Below are positions 35,345 through 44,765 of a stretch of DNA of 64,000 nt, in pieces (the first letter of the stretch is position 1; every line of letters begins with the position of its first letter). A program made the translations under genes and the position numbers. Location of the stretch: contig NZ_BJHU01000026.1 in NCBI RefSeq assembly GCF_005405905.1, positions 186,001-250,000 of the forward strand, read 5' to 3'. The notes below the pieces were generated by a model. That model saw only the letters and a list, made by a program, of their open reading frames with translations, had not been told where the DNA came from and made no database searches. Source of the DNA: Acidovorax sp. NB1 (lineage in GTDB: Bacteria > Pseudomonadota > Gammaproteobacteria > Burkholderiales > Burkholderiaceae_C).

Positions 35345-35668
35345 ATGAAGATAGGTCAAAAACCGGAACTCCCGGGCGCATTGGCGCAGACGGGGCTTGC
35401 CAAGCAAGCCAAAAGTCCTGCCAGCGCTGCTGAAGGAGCAACCAAAGACGCCCTGGCTGCTGCGTCCACCGCCGGTGTGCCCGTCACGGTCTCCATCGCC
35501 GCCCAAAGCCTGAATCCCGCCTCCCGCGTGGCAGGGGATTTTGATGCGGGCAAGGTCAAGGCCGTTCGCGCTGCCATTGAAAAAGGTACGTTCTCCGTCG
35601 ATGCTGAGGCCATCGCCGACAAGTTGTTGTCCAACGCCCAGGAGATCCTGACCCGTTCGCGGGGTTGA
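35345..35668 (+). CDS. flgM: Anti-sigma-28 factor FlgM
   Basis: 107 residues. The C-terminal half VKAVRAAIEKGTFSVDAEAIADKLLSNAQEIL is the conserved FliA-binding segment. The N-terminal half is Ala/Ser/Gly-rich and probably disordered, as in the family. It holds FliA inactive until secreted through the finished hook. I start at the ATG at 35345, which is preceded by GGAGAGAG. flgN follows after 42 bases. Confidence 0.92.
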   Translation: MKIGQKPELPGALAQTGLAKQAKSPASAAEGATKDALAAASTAGVPVTVSIAAQSLNPASRVAGDFDAGKVKAVRAAIEKGTFSVDAEAIADKLLSNAQEILTRSRG

Positions 35669-35710
35669 GCCCCACTTGGCAGGCTGGCGCGATCCATCGC
35701 ACAATGCGCC

Positions 35711-36085
35711 ATGTCGCTGGAAGAATCCCTCTCGGCTGTCGAACAGCTGATCGATAAAGTCTCCGCCGCTCTTCTCGCGGCAGATCACTCCTCCCTGGAA
35801 CAACACAGTGTGGCCCTGCGTGACGCAGCGGCCCAGTTTGCGCGTGTGCTGGAGCAATCCGCTGCGCAGAGGCTGCCTTTGCCTGCGGCGGCGCAGAAGC
35901 GGGTGGCGGCCATCGGCGACATGCTGGTGGTGCAGCGCGAGAACCTGGCACGCCTGTCGGGGGTGACGGACCGCCAGGTAGCGGGCCTGTTGCCACCCTC
36001 CAATGCCGCATCGACCTACGGAGACGGGTTGTCAACGCGCGCGGCCAAGCCAGGCGTGGCGCGTATCTACCGTTCTGCTGGCTGA
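35711..36085 (+). CDS. flgN: Flagellar export chaperone FlgN
   Basis: 124-residue, largely helical small protein. MSLEESLSAVEQLIDKVSAALLAADHSSLEQHSVALRDAAAQFA and the rest are alpha-helical with heptad character. The assignment to FlgN, which escorts FlgK and FlgL to the export gate, rests on position right after flgM and on size and helical content; FlgN sequences diverge strongly. Confidence 0.82.
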   Translation: MSLEESLSAVEQLIDKVSAALLAADHSSLEQHSVALRDAAAQFARVLEQSAAQRLPLPAAAQKRVAAIGDMLVVQRENLARLSGVTDRQVAGLLPPSNAASTYGDGLSTRAAKPGVARIYRSAG

Positions 36086-36158
36086 TTGGGCTGTGATTCT
36101 CCGCTCCAGCGCTGCCCTGGCAGGTGCACGGGGCGTTGTGGGGCGGCCGTGCGGGGTA

Positions 36159-36875
36159 TCAATGCGCGCGCATCTTGGCGCGCAGGCGGGCGATGGATTG
36201 GCTGTGCAACTGGCACACCCGGGATTCCGTTACGCCAAGCACCGCCGCGATCTCCTTGAGATTCATGTCGTGCTCGTAGTACATGCCCATGATGTGCTGC
36301 TCGCGTTCGGGCAGGCTCTTGATGGCGTTGACCAGTGACATCTTGAGCCGCTGGTCGCGCAGCAACTCGACCGGGTCGGCATCGGCATCGGCGACATGGC
36401 GGTCCAGAAACCCGTCGTCATCGTCGTTGCCATGGGTCATGTCTTCCAGGTACACCAGCTGGGTGCCTCGGACCTTGCCCAGCAGGTTCTGATAGTCGGG
36501 CAGGCTCATGCCCATTTCGCTGGCGATTTCTGATTCGAGCGGGCTGCGGCCCAGCTTCTGCTCCAGCCGGTGCACCGCGTGCTCGATGTCTTTCTGGCTC
36601 TTGCGCGAGCTGCGGCTCATCCAGTCGCCCTCGCGCAGTTCGTCGAGCATAGCGCCCCGGATGCGCTGAGTGGCAAAGGTCTCGAACTGCACGCCCTGGG
36701 CCACTTCGTAGCGCGAAAGCGCTTCGGCCAGGCCCATCATGCCGACCTGGATCAGATCATCCAGTTCGACATTGGGCGGCAGCTTGGCGATCATGTGGTG
36801 CGCAATTCTCCGGACCAGCGGGACATGCTGGCGGATCATCGCATCACGATCGAGCTGGCCTTTGGCGGTGTACAT
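36159..36875 (-). CDS. fliA: Sigma-28 factor FliA for flagellar class 3 genes
   Basis: 238 residues. Region 2 is visible as LVRRIAHHMIAKLPPNVELDDLIQVGMMGLAEAL followed by FETFATQRIRGAMLDELRE, and region 4 as NAIKSLPEREQHIMGMYYEHDMNLKEIAAVLGVTESRVCQLHSQSIARLR. It directs transcription from TAAAGTTT-N11-GCCGATAA promoters, three of which I find in this window. The ATG at 36875 has GGAGAAG upstream; a longer TTG start is possible but less likely. Last gene of the leftward mot-che-flh-fliA run, converging with flgN. Confidence 0.95.
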   Translation of the reverse strand: MYTAKGQLDRDAMIRQHVPLVRRIAHHMIAKLPPNVELDDLIQVGMMGLAEALSRYEVAQGVQFETFATQRIRGAMLDELREGDWMSRSSRKSQKDIEHAVHRLEQKLGRSPLESEIASEMGMSLPDYQNLLGKVRGTQLVYLEDMTHGNDDDDGFLDRHVADADADPVELLRDQRLKMSLVNAIKSLPEREQHIMGMYYEHDMNLKEIAAVLGVTESRVCQLHSQSIARLRAKMRAH

Positions 36876-36902
36876 CAGATCAACTTCTCCGGACAAATCA
36901 GA

Positions 36903-37700
36903 TCAATGGCTCCGGACAAAATGCGCAGGCAGGCCAGTCAGGTTGCTGGGGGGCAGCGCAGTCAGCGATCCGTTCATGGTGCCCGCATTTTCCAGCAGTT
37001 GCAAGGCCAGGCGCTGAAGCTCCTGGGGGCTCTGGGTGGCGATGGTGGTGGTCCGCACAGGCCCGCCCAGGTGGCGCTCCGCGCAAGCCTGCAGCGTCAT
37101 CAGCTGCGACTGGGCCTTGCGGCGCTCTGCCGCCGTGTTGCTGTGCAGCAAAGCGGCCACCATGCAGGGCAGTCCGGTGTGCAGGGCGATCTGCTTGAGG
37201 CTCTTGTAGCTGTTCATCACACCCGCTGCACCGCCGCCCATGACCACCAGCGGCACCGTGGCGGTGTGGGTCAGCAAGGGCCCCAGGGTGGCGGCGGGGG
37301 CGTGGATCACCATCAGACCGTAGGTTCGGAAGTAGGGCAGCAAGCCCTCCATGGGAGAACGCGTGGTATCGCCCGCTGTGCGGCTGAGGTGCTGCAAGCC
37401 CTTGGCCGCCGGGATCACGGCAAGCGAGGATGCCGTGGCCCCCAGGTTCAGGTGGGCGCCGTCGTTCCATGAAGCGTGTTGCAGCAGGTGGAGGAGGCCT
37501 GGGCTGTCGTCGGTCTCGTAGGCCGTGCCGTCCAGCACCACCACGGGGTAACCCAGCCGCTGCAGGCTGGCGCAGATCTGCCAAAGCGTTTCCAGGCCGC
37601 TGCCGGTGTTGCCCTGACTGGCCACGGCCAGCATCCGCAGCTCGGCCTGGGGTGTGAAGCTGTGCAGCCCGGCGGCCTGGTGAAAGCCCAGATCAAGCAT
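36903..37700 (-). CDS. flhG: FlhG/FleN-like MinD-family protein, degenerate P-loop
   Basis: 265 residues. Position between flhF and fliA and overall MinD/ParA-like organisation (LAVASQGNTGSGLETLWQICASLQRLGYPVVVLDG) identify it as the FlhG-type regulator of flagellar number. The classical deviant Walker A motif (KGGxGKT) is replaced by SQGNTGSGLET, lacking the catalytic lysines, so ATP hydrolysis may be lost. It overlaps the 3' end of flhF by eight bases, so translation is coupled. Family members set flagellar number together with FlhF. Confidence 0.85.
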   Translation of the reverse strand: MLDLGFHQAAGLHSFTPQAELRMLAVASQGNTGSGLETLWQICASLQRLGYPVVVLDGTAYETDDSPGLLHLLQHASWNDGAHLNLGATASSLAVIPAAKGLQHLSRTAGDTTRSPMEGLLPYFRTYGLMVIHAPAATLGPLLTHTATVPLVVMGGGAAGVMNSYKSLKQIALHTGLPCMVAALLHSNTAAERRKAQSQLMTLQACAERHLGGPVRTTTIATQSPQELQRLALQLLENAGTMNGSLTALPPSNLTGLPAHFVRSH

Positions 37701-39216
37701 CGACGAGTCCCCCCTCGGTGATGGTGTCGGGCGAGTGCGAGAAGAAGAAGTTCAGGTCGGTGGCCTTGGGGTCGAACGCCGACTTGGCCGGGGCGCGCAT
37801 CGAGGTGCTGATGAGCTGTTGGGCGTTGGCACGCTCCCAGTCTTCGGGCACACGCTGGCCATTGGTCACGCCGCGCAGCACCATCTGGTGGCGGATCAGC
37901 GCGTCGATCGCGGGGCCCAGCTTCACGGCCTCGTCCACTTTGGACAGGATGGCCTGCTGCGAGCCGTCGGTCTTGAAGGCGGTGAGCACATCGTCCAGCG
38001 TATCGCCATGGCAGCCCGCGTTGAGCACCAGCAGGCGGTTCACGTGGGGCAGGTCCAGCACGTCCAGCATGTCGCGCTTGCGGGGGTCGCGCGGGGCGAC
38101 GCCGGTGGTGTCAATGAGCACCATTTTCTTGCCAGACAGCAAACCAAGCAGGTCTTGCAGCGCGGCGCGGTCGTGCGCCAGGTGGGCCACGATGCCCAGC
38201 ATGCGGCCATAGGTGCGCAGCTGCTCATGCGCGCCCACGCGGTAGGTATCGAGCGTGATCAGGCCCACGCTGCCGGGGCCGTGGATGCGCGCGCACATGG
38301 CGGCCAGCTTGGCGGTGGTGGTGGTCTTGCCCACACCGGTGGAGCCCACCATGGCAAAGATGCCGCCCTGTTCGTACAGCGGGGGCTCGGCCTGGTCGGT
38401 CTTGAGATTGCGCTCCAGCACCTCCATCAGCCAGCGCACCGATTCGGCGGCCGACAGCTCTTCGGGCATGCGTTCCAGCACCGCGCGCGCCAGCGAAGGC
38501 GAGTAGCCCGCGCGGATCATCTTGAGCATGAGGTTGGACTGGATCGGGTTCTGGCGCGCCTGACCCAGCCAGGCCAGCGTGTTGAAACGGTCTTCGATCA
38601 ACTCCTTCATGGAGTGCAGCTCGTTCATCAGGCTTTGCTGGTTGTTCGACTGGATCAGGTGGGCGTTGGACGCTTCCTGCCGACGGCGGGGCGGCTCTGG
38701 CGGGATGTCCATGGGGATGGTGCGCAGCGGGTTGTGGCGCGCCACGGCAGCCGCCGGGGCGGGCATGCGCTCGCGCTCGCGTTCAGGCTCCTGGTCGCGG
38801 CTGCGCTCCGACAGCGTCGGTGCTTCCGCAGCGCCATGCAGGGCTTCGTGGCGGCGGCGCAGCATGCGTTCGCGCACGTAGTCCTGGAAGGACAGCGTGC
38901 TCATCGCCAGCTGTTCGGTGTCTTCTTCCACCGGGTTGCGGCCCAGGCCTGCCAATGCTGCCTGGCTGGCCAGGTTGCTGGCGCGAGCAGGTTGCGCGTT
39001 GCGGGGGCTGCTGGGGGCCAGCAGCGGCGCACTGGAGGTATTGCCTGCACTACCACCGCCGTCCAGGGCGGAGAGCGTGTCTTCGGCCGTGGCCACCACT
39101 TCGACGCCATTGGCGGTCGGGCGGTTGGACAGGATCAGTGTGCCGTCGCCAAAGGCCATGCGCGCCTTGGCCAGAGCCTCCCGGGAGGTGGGGGCGGTAA
39201 AGCGTTTGATGTTCAT
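37693..39216 (-). CDS. flhF: Flagellar biosynthesis SRP-type GTPase FlhF
   Basis: 507 residues. N-terminal basic B domain (MNIKRFTAPTSREALAKARMAFGDGTLILSNR), then a Pro/Arg/Glu-rich variable region (about 120-190). The NG domain carries the P-loop G291-K297 (MVGSTGVGKTTTTAKLA) and DTYRVGAHEQLRTYG, LIDTTGVAPRD. It determines the place and assembly start of polar flagella. It overlaps flhA by four bases and flhG by eight. Confidence 0.95.
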   Translation of the reverse strand: MNIKRFTAPTSREALAKARMAFGDGTLILSNRPTANGVEVVATAEDTLSALDGGGSAGNTSSAPLLAPSSPRNAQPARASNLASQAALAGLGRNPVEEDTEQLAMSTLSFQDYVRERMLRRRHEALHGAAEAPTLSERSRDQEPERERERMPAPAAAVARHNPLRTIPMDIPPEPPRRRQEASNAHLIQSNNQQSLMNELHSMKELIEDRFNTLAWLGQARQNPIQSNLMLKMIRAGYSPSLARAVLERMPEELSAAESVRWLMEVLERNLKTDQAEPPLYEQGGIFAMVGSTGVGKTTTTAKLAAMCARIHGPGSVGLITLDTYRVGAHEQLRTYGRMLGIVAHLAHDRAALQDLLGLLSGKKMVLIDTTGVAPRDPRKRDMLDVLDLPHVNRLLVLNAGCHGDTLDDVLTAFKTDGSQQAILSKVDEAVKLGPAIDALIRHQMVLRGVTNGQRVPEDWERANAQQLISTSMRAPAKSAFDPKATDLNFFFSHSPDTITEGGLVDA

Positions 39217-41291
39217 GATGCACCTTTAAGGATCGGCCCAATACGGATGGTGTGGGTCTCTGGAATTTCACTGTGCGCAAGCACCTGCAGGCGGGGCGCC
39301 ACGCGGCGCACCAGGCGGGAGATGGCATTGCGGATCTGGTCGGGAACCAGCAGGCAGGCGGGCAGGCCCATCTCTTCCTGCTTGAGGGCCACTTCGGCCG
39401 CCTTCTGCGTGAGGATGTCGGCCACGCCGGGGTCGAGCGCAGGGCCTGCCGTGTTGCCCAGGGCCTGCACCAGAAGGCGCTCCAGCCCGGGTTCGATGGC
39501 GATGACGTTGAGTTCGCGTGTGGGGCCGTAGATTTGCTGGACGATGGCGGGCGACAGCGCAATGCGCACGCGGCGGGCCAGCTCGACCGGGTCGGAGACC
39601 GCACCGGCATGTTCGGCCAGCGTCTCGATGATGGTGCGGATATCGCGGATGTGCACAGACTCCTCCAGCAGCAGCTGGAGGACTTTCTGGAACGTTGCGA
39701 TGGAGACCATTTTCGGGACCACTTCTTCGATGAGCTTGGGAGCCAGCTTGGCCACGTGTTCCACCAGTTGCTGCGTTTCCGTGCGACTGAGGAGCTTGGC
39801 TGCCTGCACTTGCATCAAGTGTGACAAATGGGTGGCCATCACGGTTTCGGAATCAACGACCGTAAAACCCGCCATTTGTGCGGCTTCCTTCTGCCGGTCG
39901 TCGATCCAGTGTGCTGGCAGGCCAAAGGCTGGGTCGGTGGTGGGCGTGCCGATGAGCGGCGTGGTGATGCCGCCGGGGTTGATGGCCAGGAACATGCCGG
40001 GGAAGGCCTCGCCTTCGCCCACCACCACGCCGCGCAGCGTGATGCGGTAGCCGCTGGGTTTCAGTTCGAGGTTGTCGCGCACATGCACGGCGGGGGGCAG
40101 GAAGCCGACCTCCTGCGCAAACTTGCGGCGCACGCCCTTGATGCGGGTCAGCAGGTCGCCTTGGCGGCTCTTGTCCACCAGACTGATCAGGCGGTAGCCC
40201 AGCTCCAGGCCCAGCAGGTCCACGGGCTGCAGGTCGTCCCAGGTTGCTTCGCCGTCGCCCACAGGGGCCGGGGGCGCTTCGACTTCCGGCGGTACCTTCT
40301 GGCGTTCGTGCAGCAGCCAGGCGCCGTAGCCCAGCAGGCCGCCCATGGTCAGGAACACCACGTGGGGCATGCCGGGGATCAGGCCCAGCAGCACCAGGAT
40401 GGCCGCTGTGACGCCCAGCACGCGGGGCGACATGAACAGCTGCTGCACGATCTGGCGGCCCATGTCGTGGTCCTTGCCCACACGCGAGATCACCATGGCG
40501 GCTGCCACCGAGATCAGCAGGCCGGGGATCTGTGCCACCAGCGCATCGCCAACCGCCAGCAGGATGTAGCTGTCGGCTGCCTTGCCCGCCGACAGGCCGT
40601 GCTGCAGCATGCCAATCGCAAAACCGCCCACGATGTTGATCAGCAGGATCAAGATGCCGGCGACGGCGTCGCCGCGCACGAACTTGGAGGCACCGTCCAT
40701 CGACCCAAAGAAGTTGGCTTCTTCGGCCACCTCGGCGCGGCGGCGCTTGGCTTCTTTTTCGTCGATCAGGCCTGCGTTCAGGTCGGCATCCACCGCCATC
40801 TGCTTGCCGGGCATGGCGTCCAGGGTGAAGCGCGCCGACACCTCGGCAATGCGCTCGGCGCCCTTGGTAATCACCACGAAGTTGATCACCACCAGGATGG
40901 CGAACACGATCAGGCCCACCGCAAAGTTGCCGCCGATCAGGAAGTGGCCAAAGGCCTCGATCACCGCGCCTGCGGCGCCTGGGCCGGTATGGCCCTCGAG
41001 CAGCACCACGCGGGTGGAGGCCACGTTCAGCGACAGGCGCATCAGCGTGGTGAGCAGCAGCACCGAAGGAAACGCAGCGAAATCCAGCGGGCGCAGCATG
41101 TAGGCCGCCACCATCATCACCATCAGCGCCACGGCGATGTTGAGCGTAAAGAACGCGTCCAGCATCCAGGGAGGGATGGGCAGCACCATCAGCGCCAGGA
41201 TGGCCACCACCAGCAACGGGGCCGACAGCCCCTGGAGGGCGCCGGCATTGGAGCCCGCCCATTGCTGTAAAGACTTTACGGAGGTGTTCAT
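39213..41291 (-). CDS. flhA: Flagellar type III export gate protein FlhA
   Basis: 692 residues. The N-terminal half has about eight membrane helices and the conserved RFTLDAMPGKQMAVDADLNAGLID loop and AVGDALVAQIPGLLISVAAA. The C-terminal half is the cytoplasmic nonameric ring domain that docks chaperones. It moves substrates through the flagellar export gate with FlhB. Overlaps flhB and flhF by four bases each, showing tight coupling. Confidence 0.96.
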   Translation of the reverse strand: MNTSVKSLQQWAGSNAGALQGLSAPLLVVAILALMVLPIPPWMLDAFFTLNIAVALMVMMVAAYMLRPLDFAAFPSVLLLTTLMRLSLNVASTRVVLLEGHTGPGAAGAVIEAFGHFLIGGNFAVGLIVFAILVVINFVVITKGAERIAEVSARFTLDAMPGKQMAVDADLNAGLIDEKEAKRRRAEVAEEANFFGSMDGASKFVRGDAVAGILILLINIVGGFAIGMLQHGLSAGKAADSYILLAVGDALVAQIPGLLISVAAAMVISRVGKDHDMGRQIVQQLFMSPRVLGVTAAILVLLGLIPGMPHVVFLTMGGLLGYGAWLLHERQKVPPEVEAPPAPVGDGEATWDDLQPVDLLGLELGYRLISLVDKSRQGDLLTRIKGVRRKFAQEVGFLPPAVHVRDNLELKPSGYRITLRGVVVGEGEAFPGMFLAINPGGITTPLIGTPTTDPAFGLPAHWIDDRQKEAAQMAGFTVVDSETVMATHLSHLMQVQAAKLLSRTETQQLVEHVAKLAPKLIEEVVPKMVSIATFQKVLQLLLEESVHIRDIRTIIETLAEHAGAVSDPVELARRVRIALSPAIVQQIYGPTRELNVIAIEPGLERLLVQALGNTAGPALDPGVADILTQKAAEVALKQEEMGLPACLLVPDQIRNAISRLVRRVAPRLQVLAHSEIPETHTIRIGPILKGAS

Positions 41292-42442
41292 GCGGCAGCA
41301 CCTTGCACGGGAGTGCGGTTCAGCGGATCGAGTTCAGGCGGCACATAGGGCTCCACCAGGCTGTCGGGCATGCGGCCTTCGCCGCGCAGGGCGGCCTTGA
41401 GGCGGTACACATAGGCCAGCACCTGGGCCACGGCGGTGTAGAGCGTGGCGGGGATGGCCTGGTCCAGTTCGGCGTGGGCATACAGCGCACGGGCCAGCAT
41501 GGGCGACTGCAGCACGGGCACGTTGTGCTCGCGGGCCACGTCACGGATCTTCATGGCGACGAGGTCGGTGCCGCGCGAGATGACCTGGGGAGCACTCATG
41601 GTCTTGTCGTCGTACTTGAGCGCCACCGCATAGTGGGTGGGGTTCATGACCACGAAGTCGGCCTTGGGCACGGCGGCCACGCTGGCGCGGTCGGCGATCT
41701 CGCGCTGCTTCTGGCGGATGCGGCCCTTGGTGTGCGGGTTGCCGTCGGATTCCTTGTGTTCCTGCTTGACCTCTTCGTGCGACATCTTGAGGCGGTCCTT
41801 GAAGAAGAACGCCTGCAGGGGCACGTCCACCAGCGCGGCCAGGAACACGACCAGCAGAAGCAGGCTCATGCCCGAGGTCAGCCAGTCGGCCACTTGCCGG
41901 ATGGCCAGGGGCGAGGGTTGCAGCACCAGCATGGCCACGGCCTCGATGCTGTTGCCGATGAACTTCCAGGCCACCCAGGTCAGGATCGCGCTCATGAGCA
42001 CCATCTTGGCCACGTTGGCCATCTGCTGCTTGGAAAACAGGTTGGCCAGGCCCGAGATGGGGTTCAGGCGGTTGAACTGGGGGGCGATGGGCTTGGTGCT
42101 GAGGATCCAGCCGCCTGCGCCGATGGCGCTGATGACGGCGGCTGCGCTGGTGAGCAGCGCAAACGCCATGCTGGCCGCCGCACCCACGATCACCATGTCC
42201 TGCAGGCGCTGGAGCATGGTGCCCGGCGCCATGACGGTGGCTGCGTTGAAAGCCAGCTGCTGGCTCATGGCCTTTTGCAGGTGGTCCATGAGCTGGGGGG
42301 CCATCAGCAGCATGCAGGCCGCGCCAGCGCCCAGGATGGCCAGGTGCGACAGATCGCGCGAGCGTGCCCCTTGGCCGTCTTCGCGCGCTTTCTGCAGCTT
42401 GCGCTCTGACGCGGGGAGGCTTTTTTCTTGGCTGGATTCCAT
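41288..42442 (-). CDS. flhB: Flagellar type III export switch protein FlhB
   Basis: 384 residues. Basic cytoplasmic N-terminus (SLPASERKLQKAREDGQGARSRDL), four membrane helices, then the autocleavage site N267-P268-T269-H270 (VVMNPTHYAVALKYD). Cleavage switches substrate specificity from hook to filament. Overlaps flhA by four bases. The 231-base upstream gap contains a family 1 repeat and a GC hairpin, so flhB may have its own promoter. Confidence 0.95.
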   Translation of the reverse strand: MESSQEKSLPASERKLQKAREDGQGARSRDLSHLAILGAGAACMLLMAPQLMDHLQKAMSQQLAFNAATVMAPGTMLQRLQDMVIVGAAASMAFALLTSAAAVISAIGAGGWILSTKPIAPQFNRLNPISGLANLFSKQQMANVAKMVLMSAILTWVAWKFIGNSIEAVAMLVLQPSPLAIRQVADWLTSGMSLLLLVVFLAALVDVPLQAFFFKDRLKMSHEEVKQEHKESDGNPHTKGRIRQKQREIADRASVAAVPKADFVVMNPTHYAVALKYDDKTMSAPQVISRGTDLVAMKIRDVAREHNVPVLQSPMLARALYAHAELDQAIPATLYTAVAQVLAYVYRLKAALRGEGRMPDSLVEPYVPPELDPLNRTPVQGAAA

Positions 42443-42507
42443 GGTGGCATGACGGCGCTGGTGTCATGCCATTGTCGTGAGCGACCTGGAAATCTAAAGC
42501 TGGATAA

Positions 42508-42523
42508 GGGGGCTGCGGCCCCC
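42508..42523. terminator. GC hairpin between cheZ and flhB
   Basis: GGGGGC, a TGCG loop and GCCCCC, with T-rich sequence on the rightward side. It lies in the leader upstream of flhB (leftward), so it may partially separate cheYZ from flhB. A weak call. Confidence 0.35.
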
Positions 42524-42594
42524 TCTTTTCCGTGCTGCCGCCGGTGGTGCGAGCGGCGCCCGGGAGCCCGCCAGGGGGCGCTCAAGCCAGGAGG

Positions 42595-42660
42595 GTAATG
42601 CTAAAAATGATAGCTACAAACGCTTGATGGACACGCGCAGGCAGCCATTTTTAATGGCAA
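42595..42660 (-). repeat. Family 1 repeat in cheZ-flhB gap
   Basis: Read leftward, AAAAATGGCTGCCTGCGCG, then TCCATCAAGCG, then GTAGCTATC with a small GCTA/TAGC terminal hairpin. Well conserved against the other copies. Confidence 0.8.
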
Positions 42661-42673
42661 AACCTGGCGTTGA

Positions 42674-43294
42674 TCAGAATCCCAGGCTGGCCAGCAGGTC
42701 GTCCACCTGCGACTGGTCGGTGACCACGTCGGGGGTGTTCTCCGGGTCCACCACCGGGCCTTGCAGGTGAACGGGCTTGGCCTCAGCCGCAGGCACCTGG
42801 GCGGTGGGCGGTGCGGTCTGGATAAGCAACTGCACCAGCTGCTCTTCGATGGTGGCCGCCAGGTTCACCACACGCGCAATCACCTGGCCGGTGAGGTCGT
42901 GGAAGTCCTGCGCCATCATGATCTCGGTGAGGTGCGTGTCGGCTTCCTTGGTCACACGCTCCACGTCGGTCAGGAAGTTGAAAATTTCACCCTTGGCCAC
43001 GGCAGCCACCGGGTCGGCGACCAGCGAGCCGACGACCCGCCGCGTCTCGGCGGCGATGAAGTCGTGCTGGGCCTTGGCCTGCTCCACGCGACTGAGCACT
43101 TTTTCGGCTGCTTCGCCGGTCAGGCGGGCGATGTAGGACAGGCGGCTCTGCGCATCTGGCAGTTGGCCCATCGAACCGCGCAGCTTGTCGGCGTAGCCGA
43201 GCTCGTTGAGCGAATCGTGCAGCTGGCGGGTCAGCAGGCCAATCTTGTGGTGTACATCGGCAGGCGGCTGGCTGTGGTCCGGTGTGGCATCCAT
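42674..43294 (-). CDS. cheZ: CheY-P phosphatase CheZ
   Basis: 206 residues, mainly helical. The catalytic segment MMAQDFHDLTGQVIARVV carries D133 and Q137, matching Asp143/Gln147 of E. coli CheZ. The C-terminal tail VDDLLASLGF is the CheY-binding peptide. It dephosphorylates CheY-P to end the tumbling signal. It lies four bases after cheY. Confidence 0.95.
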   Translation of the reverse strand: MDATPDHSQPPADVHHKIGLLTRQLHDSLNELGYADKLRGSMGQLPDAQSRLSYIARLTGEAAEKVLSRVEQAKAQHDFIAAETRRVVGSLVADPVAAVAKGEIFNFLTDVERVTKEADTHLTEIMMAQDFHDLTGQVIARVVNLAATIEEQLVQLLIQTAPPTAQVPAAEAKPVHLQGPVVDPENTPDVVTDQSQVDDLLASLGF

Positions 43295-43298
43295 GATG

Positions 43299-43685
43299 TC
43301 ATAACCCCATCTTCTTCAGAATCAAGGTCACCTTTTCTTCGAGGGTTGCCTTGGTAAAGGGCTTGACGATGTAGCCTGCGGCACCCCCTTGGGCGGCGGC
43401 AACGATGTCTTCCTTGCGGGCCTCGGCGGTCACCATCAGCACGGGCAGGTGTTTGAGTTTGTCGTCCTTCTTGATCTCGGCCAGCAACTGGAACCCGTTC
43501 ATGTTGGGCATGTTGATGTCGGTCACCACGAAGTCGAACTTGCCGTTGCGCAGCTTGTTCAGGGCTGCCACGCCATCCTCGGCCTCGTCGGCATCGGCAA
43601 ACCCGCTTTCTTTGAGCAGGTTGCGCACGATGCGTCGCATGGTGGAGAAGTCGTCAACGATCAGAAAACGAAGGGCTGTGGTCAC
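43299..43685 (-). CDS. cheY: Chemotaxis response regulator CheY
   Basis: 128 residues, a single receiver domain. D11-D12, phospho-acceptor D56 ([13 protein letters not shown]), T86 and K108 (GYIVKPF) are all intact. It binds FliM when phosphorylated. The kinase CheA and receptors are not in this window. It is 72 bases downstream of motB. Confidence 0.96.
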   Translation of the reverse strand: MTTALRFLIVDDFSTMRRIVRNLLKESGFADADEAEDGVAALNKLRNGKFDFVVTDINMPNMNGFQLLAEIKKDDKLKHLPVLMVTAEARKEDIVAAAQGGAAGYIVKPFTKATLEEKVTLILKKMGL

Positions 43686-43757
43686 TTGGGACCCTTTCGG
43701 TCGAGAATTACTGTAGGCATTGTCATGGGTGGCAGGTTAGGTGACAAGTCGTAACTG

Positions 43758-44690
43758 TTACCTGCGTGGGGGGGGATTTTCCCGCTTTTCATTCAGCAGT
43801 TCTGTCGAAGTGATTTCGGGGATCCCTTTGCCCATGAGACGTTCTTCGGCTTCGCGGGTCAACACCGTGATGGTGATGCGCCGGTTGGCGGGTGCGCGCG
43901 GGTTGTTTGGCTCCAGCAGGTCGCTGGCCGCCAGGCCCACCACACGGCCCAGTTTAGCGTCTGGCATGCCGGCCGAGACCAGTTCGCGCCGCGTGGCGTT
44001 GGCGCGGTCGGCCGACAGCTCCCAGTTGCTGTAGCCGCGCTCGCTGTTGCCATAGGGCACGGCATCGGTGTGGCCCGCCAGGCTGATGCGGTTTTCCACG
44101 CCCCCAAGCGCAGAGCCGATCTCGCGCAGGATGTCGCGCATGTAGGGTTTTACCAACGCACTGCCGCTGTCAAACATGGGGCGGTTCTGGTCGTCGATGA
44201 TCTGGATCTGCAGGCCGTCGGGGGTGATGTCGATGCGGATCTGCGACTTGTATTCATTCAGGCGCGGGTTTTCGGTGATGAGCGCGTCGATCTTGGCTTC
44301 CAGGGCCTTGATGCGGTCCAGGTCCTGCTTGGCGCGCTCGGCCCGCGCAGCGTCGATGCTCATGCGGCGCTGCTTGGCCTCTTCCATCTCGGCGCGCCGC
44401 ACCTGTCCGTGCACTTTGGCCAGGTCGTTGCCGCCGCCCGGAATCACGCTGGAGCTGTTGCCCGAGCCGTCCCCACCGGTCATCGCCACCTTGAGCGGCG
44501 ACGCGAAATACGCCGCAATCCCCTGCAGCTCGCCCTTGGCCGTGGAGCCCAGCAGCCACATCAGCAGGAAGAACGCCATCATGGCCGTCACGAAGTCGGC
44601 ATACGCGATCTTCCAGGCGCCGCCGTGCACGGCGTGGCCGCCTTTCTTGACGCGCTTGATGATGATGGGCTGTAGTTTCTTTTCTGCCAT
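43758..44690 (-). CDS. motB: Flagellar motor stator protein MotB
   Basis: 310 residues. A short basic N-terminus, one membrane helix with the proton-channel aspartate D32 (AYADFVTAMMAFFLLMWLLG), a plug/linker region and a C-terminal OmpA-like peptidoglycan-binding domain (ISLAGHTDAVPYGNSERGYSNWELSADRANA). Proton-type rather than sodium-type by its resemblance to MotB (inference). It is 75 bases after motA. Confidence 0.95.
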   Translation of the reverse strand: MAEKKLQPIIIKRVKKGGHAVHGGAWKIAYADFVTAMMAFFLLMWLLGSTAKGELQGIAAYFASPLKVAMTGGDGSGNSSSVIPGGGNDLAKVHGQVRRAEMEEAKQRRMSIDAARAERAKQDLDRIKALEAKIDALITENPRLNEYKSQIRIDITPDGLQIQIIDDQNRPMFDSGSALVKPYMRDILREIGSALGGVENRISLAGHTDAVPYGNSERGYSNWELSADRANATRRELVSAGMPDAKLGRVVGLAASDLLEPNNPRAPANRRITITVLTREAEERLMGKGIPEITSTELLNEKRENPPPRR

Positions 44691-44765
44691 GGCGCTCAGG
44701 GATCAGGTGGGGTGTTCGCTGCTCCTGGTGAGGGACGGGGTTGCAGTGGTTATCTGTTCTGGTGA

